From assembly GCA_002451165.1 (NCBI GenBank), contig DKBH01000052.1:26133-51548 (forward strand): 25,416 nucleotides of DNA. The letters run 5' to 3'. A program made the translations under genes and the position numbers. Each line of letters starts with the position of its first letter. The first letter of the stretch is position 1. This document shows, piece by piece, positions 1-6,773 of the stretch. The notes beneath the pieces were generated by a model that was given only the letters and a program-made list of their open reading frames with translations, did no database searches and was not told where the DNA came from. Origin of the DNA: Nitrospiraceae bacterium UBA6905. GTDB taxonomy: Bacteria > Nitrospirota > Thermodesulfovibrionia > Thermodesulfovibrionales > UBA6898.

Positions 1-705
1 AAGCAGCCGCTCAAGCGGCGGTCGTCCGACGTATCGCTGTCTTTTCGGTATTTCCCTCATATCTTCCCGCCCCTTCGCTAATCCGGCCATCCGCTCAGCG
101 AAATCCTCTTCCCCCAGTGCGCTCTGCCCCCGCACCTTGTCCCAGATTCCCTTCTGTCCCATCCCCTCTCGCACAAAATCCCGGTATCTGCTTTCGGCCT
201 GACCCCTTCGTACACCGAACTGTCCAAGCACCCAGTCTATTGTCAGACATTTGTGTGGCTGTTCGAGACCTGCTGTGCTCTTGTAGCTGCTCCATGCCCA
301 CTCCTCGGGTTTCTCTGCCGCCCGCGCCCGCACAGGATTCAGCACGACGTACCTGCAGACCTCCAGCAGATAGCTGTCTCGGTCTAACACGATCGCCTTG
401 TACCTGCCCTGAAATATATGACCCACACGGTTATGCTTTCGATTGAAGCGCTGCGTGTAGACACCGTTAAGGTGCCGCATCCCCTGTGACAAATTTCCGT
501 CCGGGGTTTCGATCACCAGATGGTAGTGGTTGTTCATCAGGCAGTAGGCGTGGCAGAGCCAGTTAAAACGACTGTCGACCTCCCTGAGGACTTCAAGGAA
601 CGTGCTCCGGTCTTCGTCGTCTTTGTAGATGGGCTTTCGGGCATTGCCGCGCGAGGTGACGTGATACACCGCACCGTCAAATTCTATGCGTAAAGGCCTT
701 GCCAC
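1..705 (-). CDS. RAYT / IS200-like Y1 transposase, 3' end beyond window
   Basis: Reading from a GTG at 705 the frame stays open to base 1, giving 235 residues without a stop. The protein starts MARPLRIEFDGAVYHVTSRG and has NNHYHLV (the HUH metal-binding pair), a YTQRFN segment with the likely nucleophilic tyrosine, GHIFQGRYKA and YVVLNPVRA. All are hallmarks of the Y1_Tnp family (REP-associated tyrosine transposases). Members cut and join single-stranded DNA at REP-like hairpins, often as single-copy domesticated genes. No ATG lies near the N-terminus, so GTG is chosen because the family begins at R-P-L-R-I-E. Family call is firm; the C-terminus is cut by the window edge. GGGGTCAGGTC repeats nearby (734-756, 2159-2256) are plausible cognate REP-like sites. 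Confidence 0.9.
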   Translation of the reverse strand, partial: MARPLRIEFDGAVYHVTSRGNARKPIYKDDEDRSTFLEVLREVDSRFNWLCHAYCLMNNHYHLVIETPDGNLSQGMRHLNGVYTQRFNRKHNRVGHIFQGRYKAIVLDRDSYLLEVCRYVVLNPVRARAAEKPEEWAWSSYKSTAGLEQPHKCLTIDWVLGQFGVRRGQAESRYRDFVREGMGQKGIWDKVRGQSALGEEDFAERMAGLAKGREDMREIPKRQRYVGRPPLERLL

Positions 706-717
706 GATAGAAGTTTA

Positions 718-1062
718 TCACATTGTCGAAGGTTGCACGAAACAAGACCTGACCCCAATTCTACCAATGGGTGACCAGCCAATTGTAAGCTTCTCATGCA
801 CATAGGTGCGAATGGTCTTGTTCTTGAGCCGCGGTCTCCTGCTTGCCCCTTTCCTCCGCTCAACCGACCGCTGGTTTGCACGACAGGGAGTATAGCAGTC
901 GTATGTCGCAGACGAATTGCGAGCAAGTTCCCGAATGATCGTGCTTTTGTCCCGGTCAACAGCTCCGGCTATCTCTCTGGGCTTCTTCCCCTCATAATGC
1001 AGTTTAGCTATCACTTCCCGTTCATCCATGGTAATCTGTCTGTAGTGTTTTCCCATAACCAC
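718..1062 (-). pseudogene. IS30-family transposase, N-terminal remnant
   Basis: The first ~98 residues match the IS30 transposase N-terminus: MGKHYRQITMDEREVIAKL, then a helix-turn-helix (KKPREIAGAVDRDKSTIIREL), then RLKNKTIRTYVHEKLTIGWSP, the point where family members continue into the DDE catalytic core. Here the match ends and the frame runs through unrelated sequence (RIGVRSCFVQPSTM) that includes a 23-bp GGGGTCAGGTC-type repeat. A full IS30 transposase is about 320-380 residues, so the catalytic domain is gone and the gene should be inactive. Two starts are possible, six bases apart (1062 or 1056). Confidence 0.85.
734..756 (-). repeat. 23-bp repeat, copy 1 (inverted relative to 2182-2204)
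   Basis: On the minus strand this begins GGGGTCAGGTCTTGTTTCG and is identical over 23 bases to 2182-2204 on the plus strand. It lies at the break point of the IS30 remnant and 29 bp from the RAYT start codon, as expected for a REP-like target or end of a RAYT element. Confidence 0.85.
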
Positions 1063-1309
1063 TTAGGATAGCAGCTCCCTTTTTGCTGCCCCAACTGTTG
1101 CACTTCATTATTGAACTGGCGAAGCCAAAAAATAAGCGATATTGCATATCCTTTCCATTCCGGTTTTCCTGTCCAAGTAATTCTTTCATCTTCAATCGCT
1201 CACTCCTTAGCCTTTGATAATTTATTGCGTTATATTTGCAAATAACGTCGCATTTCGCTGGGTCTGCAGTTACCGGTGACCTTGGAATGTCGTCCTCTCA
1301 TAACACAGT
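1063..1309. other. Non-coding stretch with probable IS30 end debris
   Basis: No convincing gene is seen. The segment around 1085-1115 (CAACTGTTGCACTTCATTA) resembles the terminal region found upstream of IS30-family transposases, so it may be the left end of the decayed element. The rest is AT-rich DNA between two minus-strand genes. Confidence 0.4.
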
Positions 1310-1777
1310 TTATTTATTTTTGTAGGGCCTGAAATCTAAACCGTGTTGTTTTTCTTTAACGAGACATTGATACCCTTGCACATGAGGTTCCCCCATCAGA
1401 ATCCCTGTCTTCGCCGGCAAGCTATCTAAAGTCCCAAAATAAACGCTGTACACATCATCAAAAATCGAGATCGCCATCCATGCCGCTTGAGCTTTGAACT
1501 CCTTTTCAGCTCTCCGGGCTTTATTTTCGCAATCGCTCCCCAACTTGTACCGCGAATTAAGACGCCTATTCTTTTGGTATCGGTTTCGAGCTTTTACGCT
1601 GATGACGTATCTTTTGCCGCCTTTTTCGGCATATAGGTCGGCGTAAGGGAAGTTCTTTTTCTGATCGTTTAAGTTCCGGATATTCTTGAAGCGATTATCA
1701 ACCAGCGCCTTCATGGCGAGCAGTTCACCCAGCGCTCCCAGCGATCTTAATCGCAGCCAAGTTTTCTGGATCGGCAT
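1310..1777 (-). CDS. Orphan PD-(D/E)XK-like nuclease family protein
   Basis: A 155-residue protein. An N-terminal helix carries LGALGE (E18), followed by ADLYA (D47) and, after a short hairpin, YVISVKARN (K62). The spacing E...D...xVK is that of the PD-(D/E)XK fold; the usual acidic residue of (D/E)xK is serine (S60), so the metal site may be altered. It has lower GC than its neighbours and sits alone between transposon debris, which suggests transfer. Related small nucleases occur as orphan restriction-like or repair proteins. The role is unknown; the fold assignment is moderate. The start is the ATG directly behind a TATAAT box (see 1783-1788). Confidence 0.65.
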   Translation of the reverse strand: MPIQKTWLRLRSLGALGELLAMKALVDNRFKNIRNLNDQKKNFPYADLYAEKGGKRYVISVKARNRYQKNRRLNSRYKLGSDCENKARRAEKEFKAQAAWMAISIFDDVYSVYFGTLDSLPAKTGILMGEPHVQGYQCLVKEKQHGLDFRPYKNK

Positions 1778-1782
1778 ACCTC

Positions 1783-1788
1783 ATTATA
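1783..1788 (-). promoter_or_regulatory. -10 box of orphan nuclease gene
   Basis: On the minus strand TATAAT is followed by GAGGT and then the ATG at 1777. A weak -35 (TTCACG) lies 16 bp upstream. The predicted transcript would begin at or next to the ATG, so the mRNA would be leaderless or nearly so. Confidence 0.5.
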
Positions 1789-1868
1789 TATGAAAAAATT
1801 ATGACGTGAATACTTTAAGTGGATGCGATAATCTTTCTCGCCTTTATACCACTCTGATTAAGAATAAA

Positions 1869-1899
1869 TAGGCAGTGTCATTTTTTGTGACACTGCCTA
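1869..1899 (-). terminator. 12-bp stem hairpin, probable minus-strand terminator
   Basis: TAGGCAGTGTCA pairs perfectly with TGACACTGCCTA across a 7-base loop. On the minus strand it lies 30 bases after the stop codon of the 1929-2153 reading frame and is followed by TTTATTCTT, as in an intrinsic terminator. On the plus strand no T tract follows. Confidence 0.6.
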
Positions 1900-1928
1900 C
1901 AAGCGCATTAATGTGGCAAATTGGCGTG

Positions 1929-2153
1929 TCACTGGTGCGGAAAGGGTTCAGGTGATGCAGGGAATAACGCTGGTCCTGTGTCTACCTTCACGTTGTTTTG
2001 GCCAATGCCAGCTCCTGTCAAATAACGATGGCTATGGTCTGCAATGCGGCCTTCTAGCTTCGAGATTTGAGTTGTTAATGCTTCCACCATGTCCTCCAAC
2101 GCTTTGACTCTGGCTTCAAAATCAGCATTTGACAACCGTGCTCCAGCACGCAC
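1929..2153 (-). pseudogene. Phage-like coiled-coil protein, C-terminal remnant
   Basis: A 74-residue frame. Residues ~12-37 form a heptad-patterned coiled coil (RVKALEDMVEALTTQISKLE), then comes DHSHRYLTGAGIGQNNVKVDTGPA, a pattern seen in C-termini of phage or virion-associated proteins. Only a GTG is available as start; it has no ribosome-binding site and abuts the GGGGTCAGGTC repeats. It therefore looks like the 3' end of a longer gene whose 5' part was replaced. The terminator at 1869-1899 would be its original one. Function is inferred only from pattern. Confidence 0.45.
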
Positions 2154-2158
2154 GGGTC

Positions 2159-2256
2159 ACAAGGGGGGTCAGGTCACAAGGGGGGTCAGGTCTTGTTTCG
2201 TGCATCGGCCACCGTCGTGACGCGTCTGCTCACAGAAACCGGAGAGGGTCAGGTCT
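2159..2256. repeat. Cluster of GGGTCAGGTC repeats with 17-bp tandem duplication
   Basis: ACAAGGGGGGTCAGGTC occurs twice head to tail (2159-2175, 2176-2192). A third GGGTCAGGTC lies at 2246-2255. They fit REP-like sequences associated with the RAYT transposase at 1-705. Confidence 0.75.
2182..2204 (+). repeat. 23-bp repeat, copy 2 (inverted relative to 734-756)
   Basis: Identical over 23 bases to the minus strand of 734-756. The two copies bracket the IS30 remnant, the orphan nuclease gene and the coiled-coil remnant. Confidence 0.85.
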
Positions 2257-2287
2257 ACTCTCTTCACAAGAGACCCCTTTGTGTTTA

Positions 2288-2325
2288 AAGCGTCCTCTTG
2301 CAAAGCCGGGACTATTCCGAGCGAG
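2288..2325 (+). repeat. Dispersed repeat, copy 1
   Basis: AAGCG-N4-CTTGCAAAGCCGG followed by ATTCCGAGCGA. A diverged second copy is at 5881-5918, with 13 identical core bases and the same flanking blocks. It is probably a genomic interspersed repeat. Confidence 0.5.
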
Positions 2326-2373
2326 AACTCCAGCTGCTGAGGTCCAGTAAACTGAAATAGAGTCCATCTGAAA

Positions 2374-2382
2374 TGGTATAAT
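2374..2382 (+). promoter_or_regulatory. Extended -10 promoter of hicBA
   Basis: TGGTATAAT is a perfect -10 with the extended TGn. No good -35 is present 17 bp upstream. It lies 67 bp before the hicB start, which has a strong Shine-Dalgarno (AAGGAGGT, 2436-2443). Autoregulation by HicB at this site is usual for the family but is not shown here. Confidence 0.6.
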
Positions 2383-2448
2383 CTATTGGAATCTCTAGCT
2401 GTCTGCGCTCTTTGTAATTTCTCAGATCTGATCATAAGGAGGTGAATC

Positions 2449-2658
2449 ATGCGGTACAGAATCATTATTGAACAGGACGAAGACGGCATGTTTGTGGCCG
2501 AGGCTCCTGCCCTTCCCGGCTGTGTGTCTCAGGGCAAGACCAGAAAAGAGGCCCTCGACAATATCCAGGATGCCATAAAGGGATATCTGGAAAGTCTGAA
2601 GAAACACAATGAGCCCATACCTCCACCGATCGACGAAGAGATTGTGGAGGTAGCGTAA
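2449..2658 (+). CDS. hicB: HicB-family antitoxin
   Basis: A 69-residue UPF0150/HicB protein. It begins MRYRIIIEQDEDGMFVAEAP, continues LPGCVSQGKTRKEALDNIQDAIKGYLESL and ends in a short acidic tail. The partial RNase-H-like HicB fold binds and blocks HicA. No C-terminal DNA-binding domain (HTH or ribbon-helix-helix) is present, so this is the short antitoxin form. A strong AAGGAGGT lies 5 bp upstream of the ATG. The stop codon touches the ATG of hicA (TAAATG), which implies translational coupling. The antitoxin precedes the toxin, the reverse of the E. coli hicAB order but common in short-HicB pairs. Confidence 0.92.
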   Translation: MRYRIIIEQDEDGMFVAEAPALPGCVSQGKTRKEALDNIQDAIKGYLESLKKHNEPIPPPIDEEIVEVA

Positions 2659-2883
2659 ATGAGCAGGTTGCCGGTCGTTTCAGGACAGGGCCTCTGTAAG
2701 GCCCTGCAGAAGATCGGCTACTCCATGGACCACCAAACCGGAAGTCATATCATTCTGCGAAATCAAGACCCGCCTTATAGAAGACTCACCGTCCCTAATC
2801 ATAAGGAAATCTCCAAAGGAACACTTCGCGCCATCATTCGCCAGGCCGGGTTAACCGTCGAAGAGCTGATTGATCTGATATAG
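2659..2883 (+). CDS. hicA: HicA-family mRNA interferase toxin
   Basis: A 74-residue YcfA/HicA protein with a double-stranded-RNA-binding-like fold. It has GQGLCKALQKIGYSMDHQTGSHIILRN, where H in GSHIIL is the family's catalytic histidine, followed by LTVPNHKEISKGTLRAIIRQAGLT. HicA cuts mRNA and is neutralised by HicB encoded immediately upstream. A GGAGG at 2646-2650 lies inside the end of hicB and serves as its ribosome-binding site. All key residues are present, so the module looks intact. Confidence 0.93.
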   Translation: MSRLPVVSGQGLCKALQKIGYSMDHQTGSHIILRNQDPPYRRLTVPNHKEISKGTLRAIIRQAGLTVEELIDLI

Positions 2884-2990
2884 AAGCCGTGGTACAGGCT
2901 CAACCCGCGGCAAATATCCTTTGCTCCCTGATCAGTTGCCGCATGAATACCGGACATTTCTATTTTGGTTTGACACACCCATCATCAGGC

Positions 2991-3019
2991 TTGCCTTTGT
3001 CCCTGGTTAATGCTATTCT
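2991..3019 (+). promoter_or_regulatory. Sigma70-like promoter of comM
   Basis: TTGCCT (2991-2996), a 17-bp spacer and TATTCT (3014-3019), preceded by GC, lie 30 bp before the comM ATG. Confidence 0.5.
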
Positions 3020-3048
3020 TGTGACGTTTTTTACGTACGAACAGAAAC

Positions 3049-4107
3049 ATGCTCTCAAAAATACTTAGTGCCAGCATCATAGGTATCGACGCCTACCCTG
3101 TAGAGGTAGAAGTCGACATATCATCTCGGGGGCTCCCGCATTTCTCCCTGGTCGGGCTGCCCGATGCAGCGGTAAAAGAAAGCCGCGACAGGGTGCGCGC
3201 CGCCCTGAAAAACATCGGCTTTAGCTTTCCGTTAAAGCAGATAACGGTCAATCTTGCTCCTGCAGACCTGAAGAAAGAAGGCTCTTCCTATGACCTCCCC
3301 ATAGCCGTTGGCATCATAGCGTCCGAAGGGGTCATTGCCGCTGACGCAGTTCAGGGATACCTTGTTACCGGTGAGCTCTCCCTTGACGGCAGGATCAAGC
3401 CCGTGCGGGGGGCCCTATCCATGGCGATTAAGGCCAGAGACCTCGGCCTCAGAGGCTTGATCGTTCCCGAAGAGAACGCGCCTGAGGCTGCAGTGGTCCA
3501 AGGCGTACAGGTCATCGGCATAACGAATCTGCCGGATGTCATATCATTCCTCCGTAAAGAAAAAGAGGTTGATTCCTATTCGCTGGACATGGGCAGAACC
3601 CTGCAGGACCTTTCGCTCTATGAGGAGGATTTTTCCGAAGTCAAGGGTCAGGAACATGCAAAGCGCGCACTTGAGGTTGCCGCCGCCGGAGGACATAATC
3701 TGCTCCTTGTCGGACCTCCGGGCTCAGGCAAGACCATGCTCGCACGACGCCTTCCCTCCATCCTTCCTCACATGACCTTCGATGAAGCCCTTGAAACAAC
3801 GAGGATACACAGTGTGGCAGGAATCCTCAAAGACGGCCGGCCGCTGCTGGCGACACGGCCATTTCGGGCCCCGCATCATACCATATCTGATGTAGCACTC
3901 ATCGGCGGTGGACAAATTCCCAAGCCGGGCGAGGTCAGCCTTGCACACCATGGCGTTCTTTTCCTTGATGAGACGCCGGAATTCAAAAGGAACGTTCTCG
4001 AAGTGCTGCGCCAGCCCCTTGAGAACGGCGAGGTGTCGGTGTCGAGAGCCGTTGCTTCGATAACGTACCCAGCTTCCTTCATGCTGGTCAGCGCCATGAA
4101 CCCCTGA
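3049..4107 (+). pseudogene. comM: comM (YifB, Mg-chelatase-like AAA+ ATPase), C-terminus missing
   Basis: 352 residues of a protein normally about 500. Residues 1-170 are the ComM N-terminal domain (SIIGIDAYPVEVEVDIS, GLPDAAVKESRDRVRAAL). The AAA+ domain then begins with VKGQEHAKRALEVAAAGGHN, Walker A GPPGSGKTML, RPFRAPHHTIS and Walker B GVLFLDE. Homologues continue AMNPCPCG through sensor 2 and a C-terminal Mg-chelatase domain. Here the frame ends AMNP-TGA and the following DNA is unrelated. ComM is a helicase that promotes branch migration during natural transformation; without sensor 2 it should be inactive. The abrupt end in a conserved block, with a serine integrase element beyond it, suggests an insertion junction. 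Confidence 0.9.
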
Positions 4108-4111
4108 CGGT

Positions 4112-4552
4112 TTGGCTGCCTTTGCACAGTACCCCAAATATAGCCTGCATGTTCCGAGACCGGTAAAGCTGCCGCCCGGGTACCCGGTGGAGCTCCAGAC
4201 AATAGGGGATCACATCAGAAAGCGCCGTCTTGATCTCGGGCTGCTGCAGATCGAGGTAGCCGGAATGATTGGGGTTTCAGAGAACACCGCCTGGAACTGG
4301 GAGCACGGTACAGAGCCTGAGCTTGCCCACATCCCCGCAGTGCTGACGTTCCTTGGCTATGTGCCTTGGGAGTGCCCTGACGATCCTGTGGGCCGTCTGG
4401 CGCACTTCAAGAGGGTCAAGGGCCTGTCACTGCAAAGGCTGGGGGCGCTGATGGGAAGGAGCGCTGAACAGCTGGAAGATTGGGTAAGCGGCCGTGTGCA
4501 GCCGTCGAATAGGAATCTTCTCAAGATAGTGGATTTCTTGGAAGAACGCTGA
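4112..4552 (+). CDS. XRE-type helix-turn-helix protein
   Basis: A TTG-initiated frame of up to 146 residues; the true start is uncertain. The core is LQTIGDHIRKRRLDLGLLQIEVAGMIGVSENTAWNWEHGTEPELAHIPAVLTFLGY, a lambda-repressor-like HTH. This small protein family is found scattered as single genes in many Proteobacteria and relatives. A second HTH-like half follows (HFKRVKGLSLQRLGALMGRSAEQLEDWVSGRVQPS). It begins five bases after the premature stop of comM and is the first gene past the break. Targets are unknown. Confidence 0.7.
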   Translation: MAAFAQYPKYSLHVPRPVKLPPGYPVELQTIGDHIRKRRLDLGLLQIEVAGMIGVSENTAWNWEHGTEPELAHIPAVLTFLGYVPWECPDDPVGRLAHFKRVKGLSLQRLGALMGRSAEQLEDWVSGRVQPSNRNLLKIVDFLEER

Positions 4553-4622
4553 CATATACAAAGAATACATCCGGGCGTTATTATTTCTAAGAGCATAGTC
4601 GTTGCAAGGAGGCAAGCCTGTG

Positions 4623-5723
4623 ATGAAAATAGTTTGGAGTGTAGTTCTCTTAGCGTTAGCCGCGGCTAACGTTGAGGCCGCAGAAAAACCGAAGTTTCCT
4701 AACGCAAAGAAGGTCGAAACTTTGTATCTTGCCGGCGAAGTAGTGAAGGCAAAAGAATTGATGCTCACGGCATCTGAGGACCAGCGTGACCCTGGATGGT
4801 ACGGATTCATGATTCAGCTACAGGTAAAACTGGATGAATCAATAGATGCGGAAAGAACTGCAAAGGAAGGTATTGCAAGGTATCCAAGAGAGTCTTCTAT
4901 TTACCTCGGGCTAGCCTCTGCTTACGCAGCCCGGAGGGAATATGAAAAGGCACTGGAGACAATCAACCAGGCACAGTCCGTTGCCGCTCAGGACAAGAAG
5001 GCCCTTGGCTGGGCACTGGACCAAAAGGCCCGGATTTTCAAATCTATGGGGGAATACAAGGCTGCCCAAAAGACTTATGACGAAATTCTAGTGAGCGACC
5101 CAGAGAATGTGGGTTTTATCCTTAACTCGATGATGATAGAATCGGCACTTGGCAACTATAGGGTCTGTTTTACACGATTTGAAAAGGCAAAGGCTGTGGG
5201 GCTCAGTCCTTTTGGCGAAAGTGTAGGGATTCAGTTTCTCAGTTTGGCGGCTTATTACAGCGGCAATGCCACTGAGGCACAGAAACATGCCAGAGAGCTT
5301 CGGGTGAAGAATACAGGCGCATTCAACAGTGAAGTTGCGCTTATGAGTTTCCTGCTTGACGACGAAGCGGATGCTGTCATTGCAATGCTCGCTCAAAAGA
5401 AACCGCCTACAGATGATACGTCCGCTATTTATTATGCCGGGTTAAAGGCAAGAAAAGGCGATGCAAGTATATTGAAAGCTATTCTTACAAGGTGGAGCGA
5501 ACTTTCGGTTGGCAATCTGGAAGCACTTACGATTGTCCTTGTCCACCTGAAGCATCAGAACGCGCTTCTAATAGCACAAAGCCTCTATGAGAAGAATCAG
5601 CTAGATCCAGATTTTAACTATCTCTTTGCTTATGCACTTAAGAACGCTGGCAAGGATTATCGGAAGTATTCTGACTACGCTGTCTCTAAAGCACCCAACA
5701 ATAAAGTGTACCAAGGATTGTGA
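4623..5723 (+). CDS. Secreted or periplasmic TPR-repeat protein
   Basis: 366 residues from the ATG at 4623, chosen over upstream TTG/GTG codons because AAGGAGG (4606-4612) is correctly spaced and the N-terminus (MKIVWSVVLLALAAANVEAAE) is then a clean signal peptide with an A-x-A cleavage site. TPR-like helix pairs follow: SIYLGLASAYAARREYEKALETINQAQ and ALDQKARIFKSMGEYKAAQKTYDEILVSDPEN, then less regular alpha-helical hairpins to the C-terminus. TPR solenoids bind protein partners; the partner is unknown. GC is lower than in the phage operons. It may be chromosomal or left-end cargo of the inserted element. Confidence 0.75.
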   Translation: MKIVWSVVLLALAAANVEAAEKPKFPNAKKVETLYLAGEVVKAKELMLTASEDQRDPGWYGFMIQLQVKLDESIDAERTAKEGIARYPRESSIYLGLASAYAARREYEKALETINQAQSVAAQDKKALGWALDQKARIFKSMGEYKAAQKTYDEILVSDPENVGFILNSMMIESALGNYRVCFTRFEKAKAVGLSPFGESVGIQFLSLAAYYSGNATEAQKHARELRVKNTGAFNSEVALMSFLLDDEADAVIAMLAQKKPPTDDTSAIYYAGLKARKGDASILKAILTRWSELSVGNLEALTIVLVHLKHQNALLIAQSLYEKNQLDPDFNYLFAYALKNAGKDYRKYSDYAVSKAPNNKVYQGL

Positions 5724-6054
5724 TCTCAGGGGGGGCTTGGCCGAGGCTTGCTGAAGCATCGCGGCAGCCTTGCAAGGCGCAGGACAAGCATGGAGGGCGC
5801 GAAGGCGTGAGCTTGCTTCTGGCATGAGCTTGAAGTATGGCGCGAGGCGTAGGCGTTGCCCGGAGAGGAGCGACTTACTTGAAGCGCTCCCCTTGCAAAG
5901 CCGGAATGTTCCGTGCGAAGTCAAAGGATCATGAAGGCGATCAGTGCAAGGGACATGACAGAACTGCAAGCGGAATGACTGAGCGACGGGGGCTATGGCG
6001 AACTTGTGGCTGTGAATGGTGGGTGGGAGAACAGCCACACCTTATTCAATGCCG
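5724..6054. other. Non-coding segment with dispersed repeat-like sequence and hairpin
   Basis: 331 bases with no credible gene; the open frames here have biased, repetitive composition. It contains internal near-repeats (GTGAGCTTGCTTC / ATGAGCTTGAAG), the dispersed repeat at 5881-5918, and an 8-bp stem GTGGCTGT/ACAGCCAC (6006-6013 with 6031-6038, 17-base loop). The hairpin lies just past the end of the minus-strand operon and could end its transcription, although no T tract follows. Confidence 0.45.
5881..5918 (+). repeat. Dispersed repeat, copy 2
   Basis: AAGCG-N5-CTTGCAAAGCCGG followed by GTTCCGTGCGA, matching the copy at 2288-2325 with few changes. Confidence 0.5.
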
Positions 6055-6360
6055 CTAAAATAGGGGTTCTATATTCATGGCTGCCTTTCTCCTGAGCCTG
6101 ATTCCTCGTGCCCGCTCTTTCGCGTCATAGGCGTTGTGGCATCGCTGACACAAGGCCTTAAGGTTCTCGTCATGGCAGTTTTCTGGAGTATGATCGAGAT
6201 GAGCAACCGTCAAGACAACTCTGGAGCTGGTGACCGGGTGCGGCTCGTTGTTCTTCGCGCCGCACCACTCGCATTTGTCACCAGCACGCGCTCTGATCCG
6301 CTGTGAAATAGCTTTCCAGTTCTTAGGATACCTGCACTTATTTTCCGGTCGTATCGGCAT
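6055..6360 (-). CDS. HNH endonuclease
   Basis: 101 residues. CEWCG (zinc ligands), then LTVAHLDHTPENC (first H of HNH plus HxxH-like context), ENLKALCQRCHNAYD (N, zinc C-x2-C, final H). This is a complete beta-beta-alpha-metal HNH nuclease. In phages such genes lie at the end of the early region or next to terminase, where they nick or cleave DNA for packaging or homing. Here it is the last gene of the minus-strand operon and no terminase follows. It starts two bases past the stop of the preceding gene. Confidence 0.9.
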   Translation of the reverse strand: MPIRPENKCRYPKNWKAISQRIRARAGDKCEWCGAKNNEPHPVTSSRVVLTVAHLDHTPENCHDENLKALCQRCHNAYDAKERARGIRLRRKAAMNIEPLF

Positions 6361-6362
6361 GA

Positions 6363-6584
6363 TTAAAACGGTTCGAGATCGGTCTCCGGTTCTTTGCTGA
6401 AAGAGTCTTCCTTTGGTTTCCTCTCAGCTACCACCAGCCAGCCGTCCCAGGTGCCGGCCGGGATCAGGTCAATCTTGACGGACTTCTTGCCTTCTTCCTT
6501 CTCCATCAAGACCCCGACCCTTTCCCACCGGGCTTTGCCTTCCCTGTCCTCAGACTTCTTCCAGAGCAAATCATAAACCTTCAT
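6363..6584 (-). CDS. Small phage-type protein, unknown function
   Basis: 73 residues. The pattern KVYDLLWKK...RWERVGVLME...KSVKIDLIPAG-WDGWLVV resembles short beta-rich phage proteins encoded beside recombination or single-strand-binding genes. The C-terminal tail is acidic and ends DLEPF, like the acidic tip of SSB proteins. A role in ssDNA binding is conceivable but unproven. GGAGGAATAACG precedes the ATG, and the stop of the 6597-6773 gene overlaps this Shine-Dalgarno. Confidence 0.7.
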   Translation of the reverse strand: MKVYDLLWKKSEDREGKARWERVGVLMEKEEGKKSVKIDLIPAGTWDGWLVVAERKPKEDSFSKEPETDLEPF

Positions 6585-6596
6585 CGTTATTCCTCC

Positions 6597-6773
6597 TTAT
6601 CGTATTAGCCAAAGGGCAAGCTCCATGTCCTCCCCGTTCGCCGGGATCGTTACCCCGCCCTTTTCCGTCCTGAACTCGAGCTTGTCTATCACGTAGGAGT
6701 CACAGGGTACTCCGTCGCTCCCATAGATACGGACTAGGTACAAATCGTCTTTGTTCTCTATGACCGCTTTCAT
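6597..6773 (-). CDS. Small phage-type protein, unknown function
   Basis: 58 residues beginning MKAVIENKDDLYLVRIYGSDG and ending MELALWLIR. The ATG overlaps the TGA of the upstream nuclease gene (ATGA), so translation is coupled. No family is recognised. Confidence 0.7.
   Translation of the reverse strand: MKAVIENKDDLYLVRIYGSDGVPCDSYVIDKLEFRTEKGGVTIPANGEDMELALWLIR

Noticed and set aside
1869..1899. Insertion-sequence terminal inverted repeat
   Set aside because: The two arms are separated by only seven bases and followed by a T-rich stretch on the minus strand; a terminator is simpler.
5601..6038. 146-codon open frame on the minus strand across the end of the TPR gene and the following spacer
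   Set aside because: It overlaps a well-supported gene, has biased composition and no motif, and is explained by repeat-like sequence.
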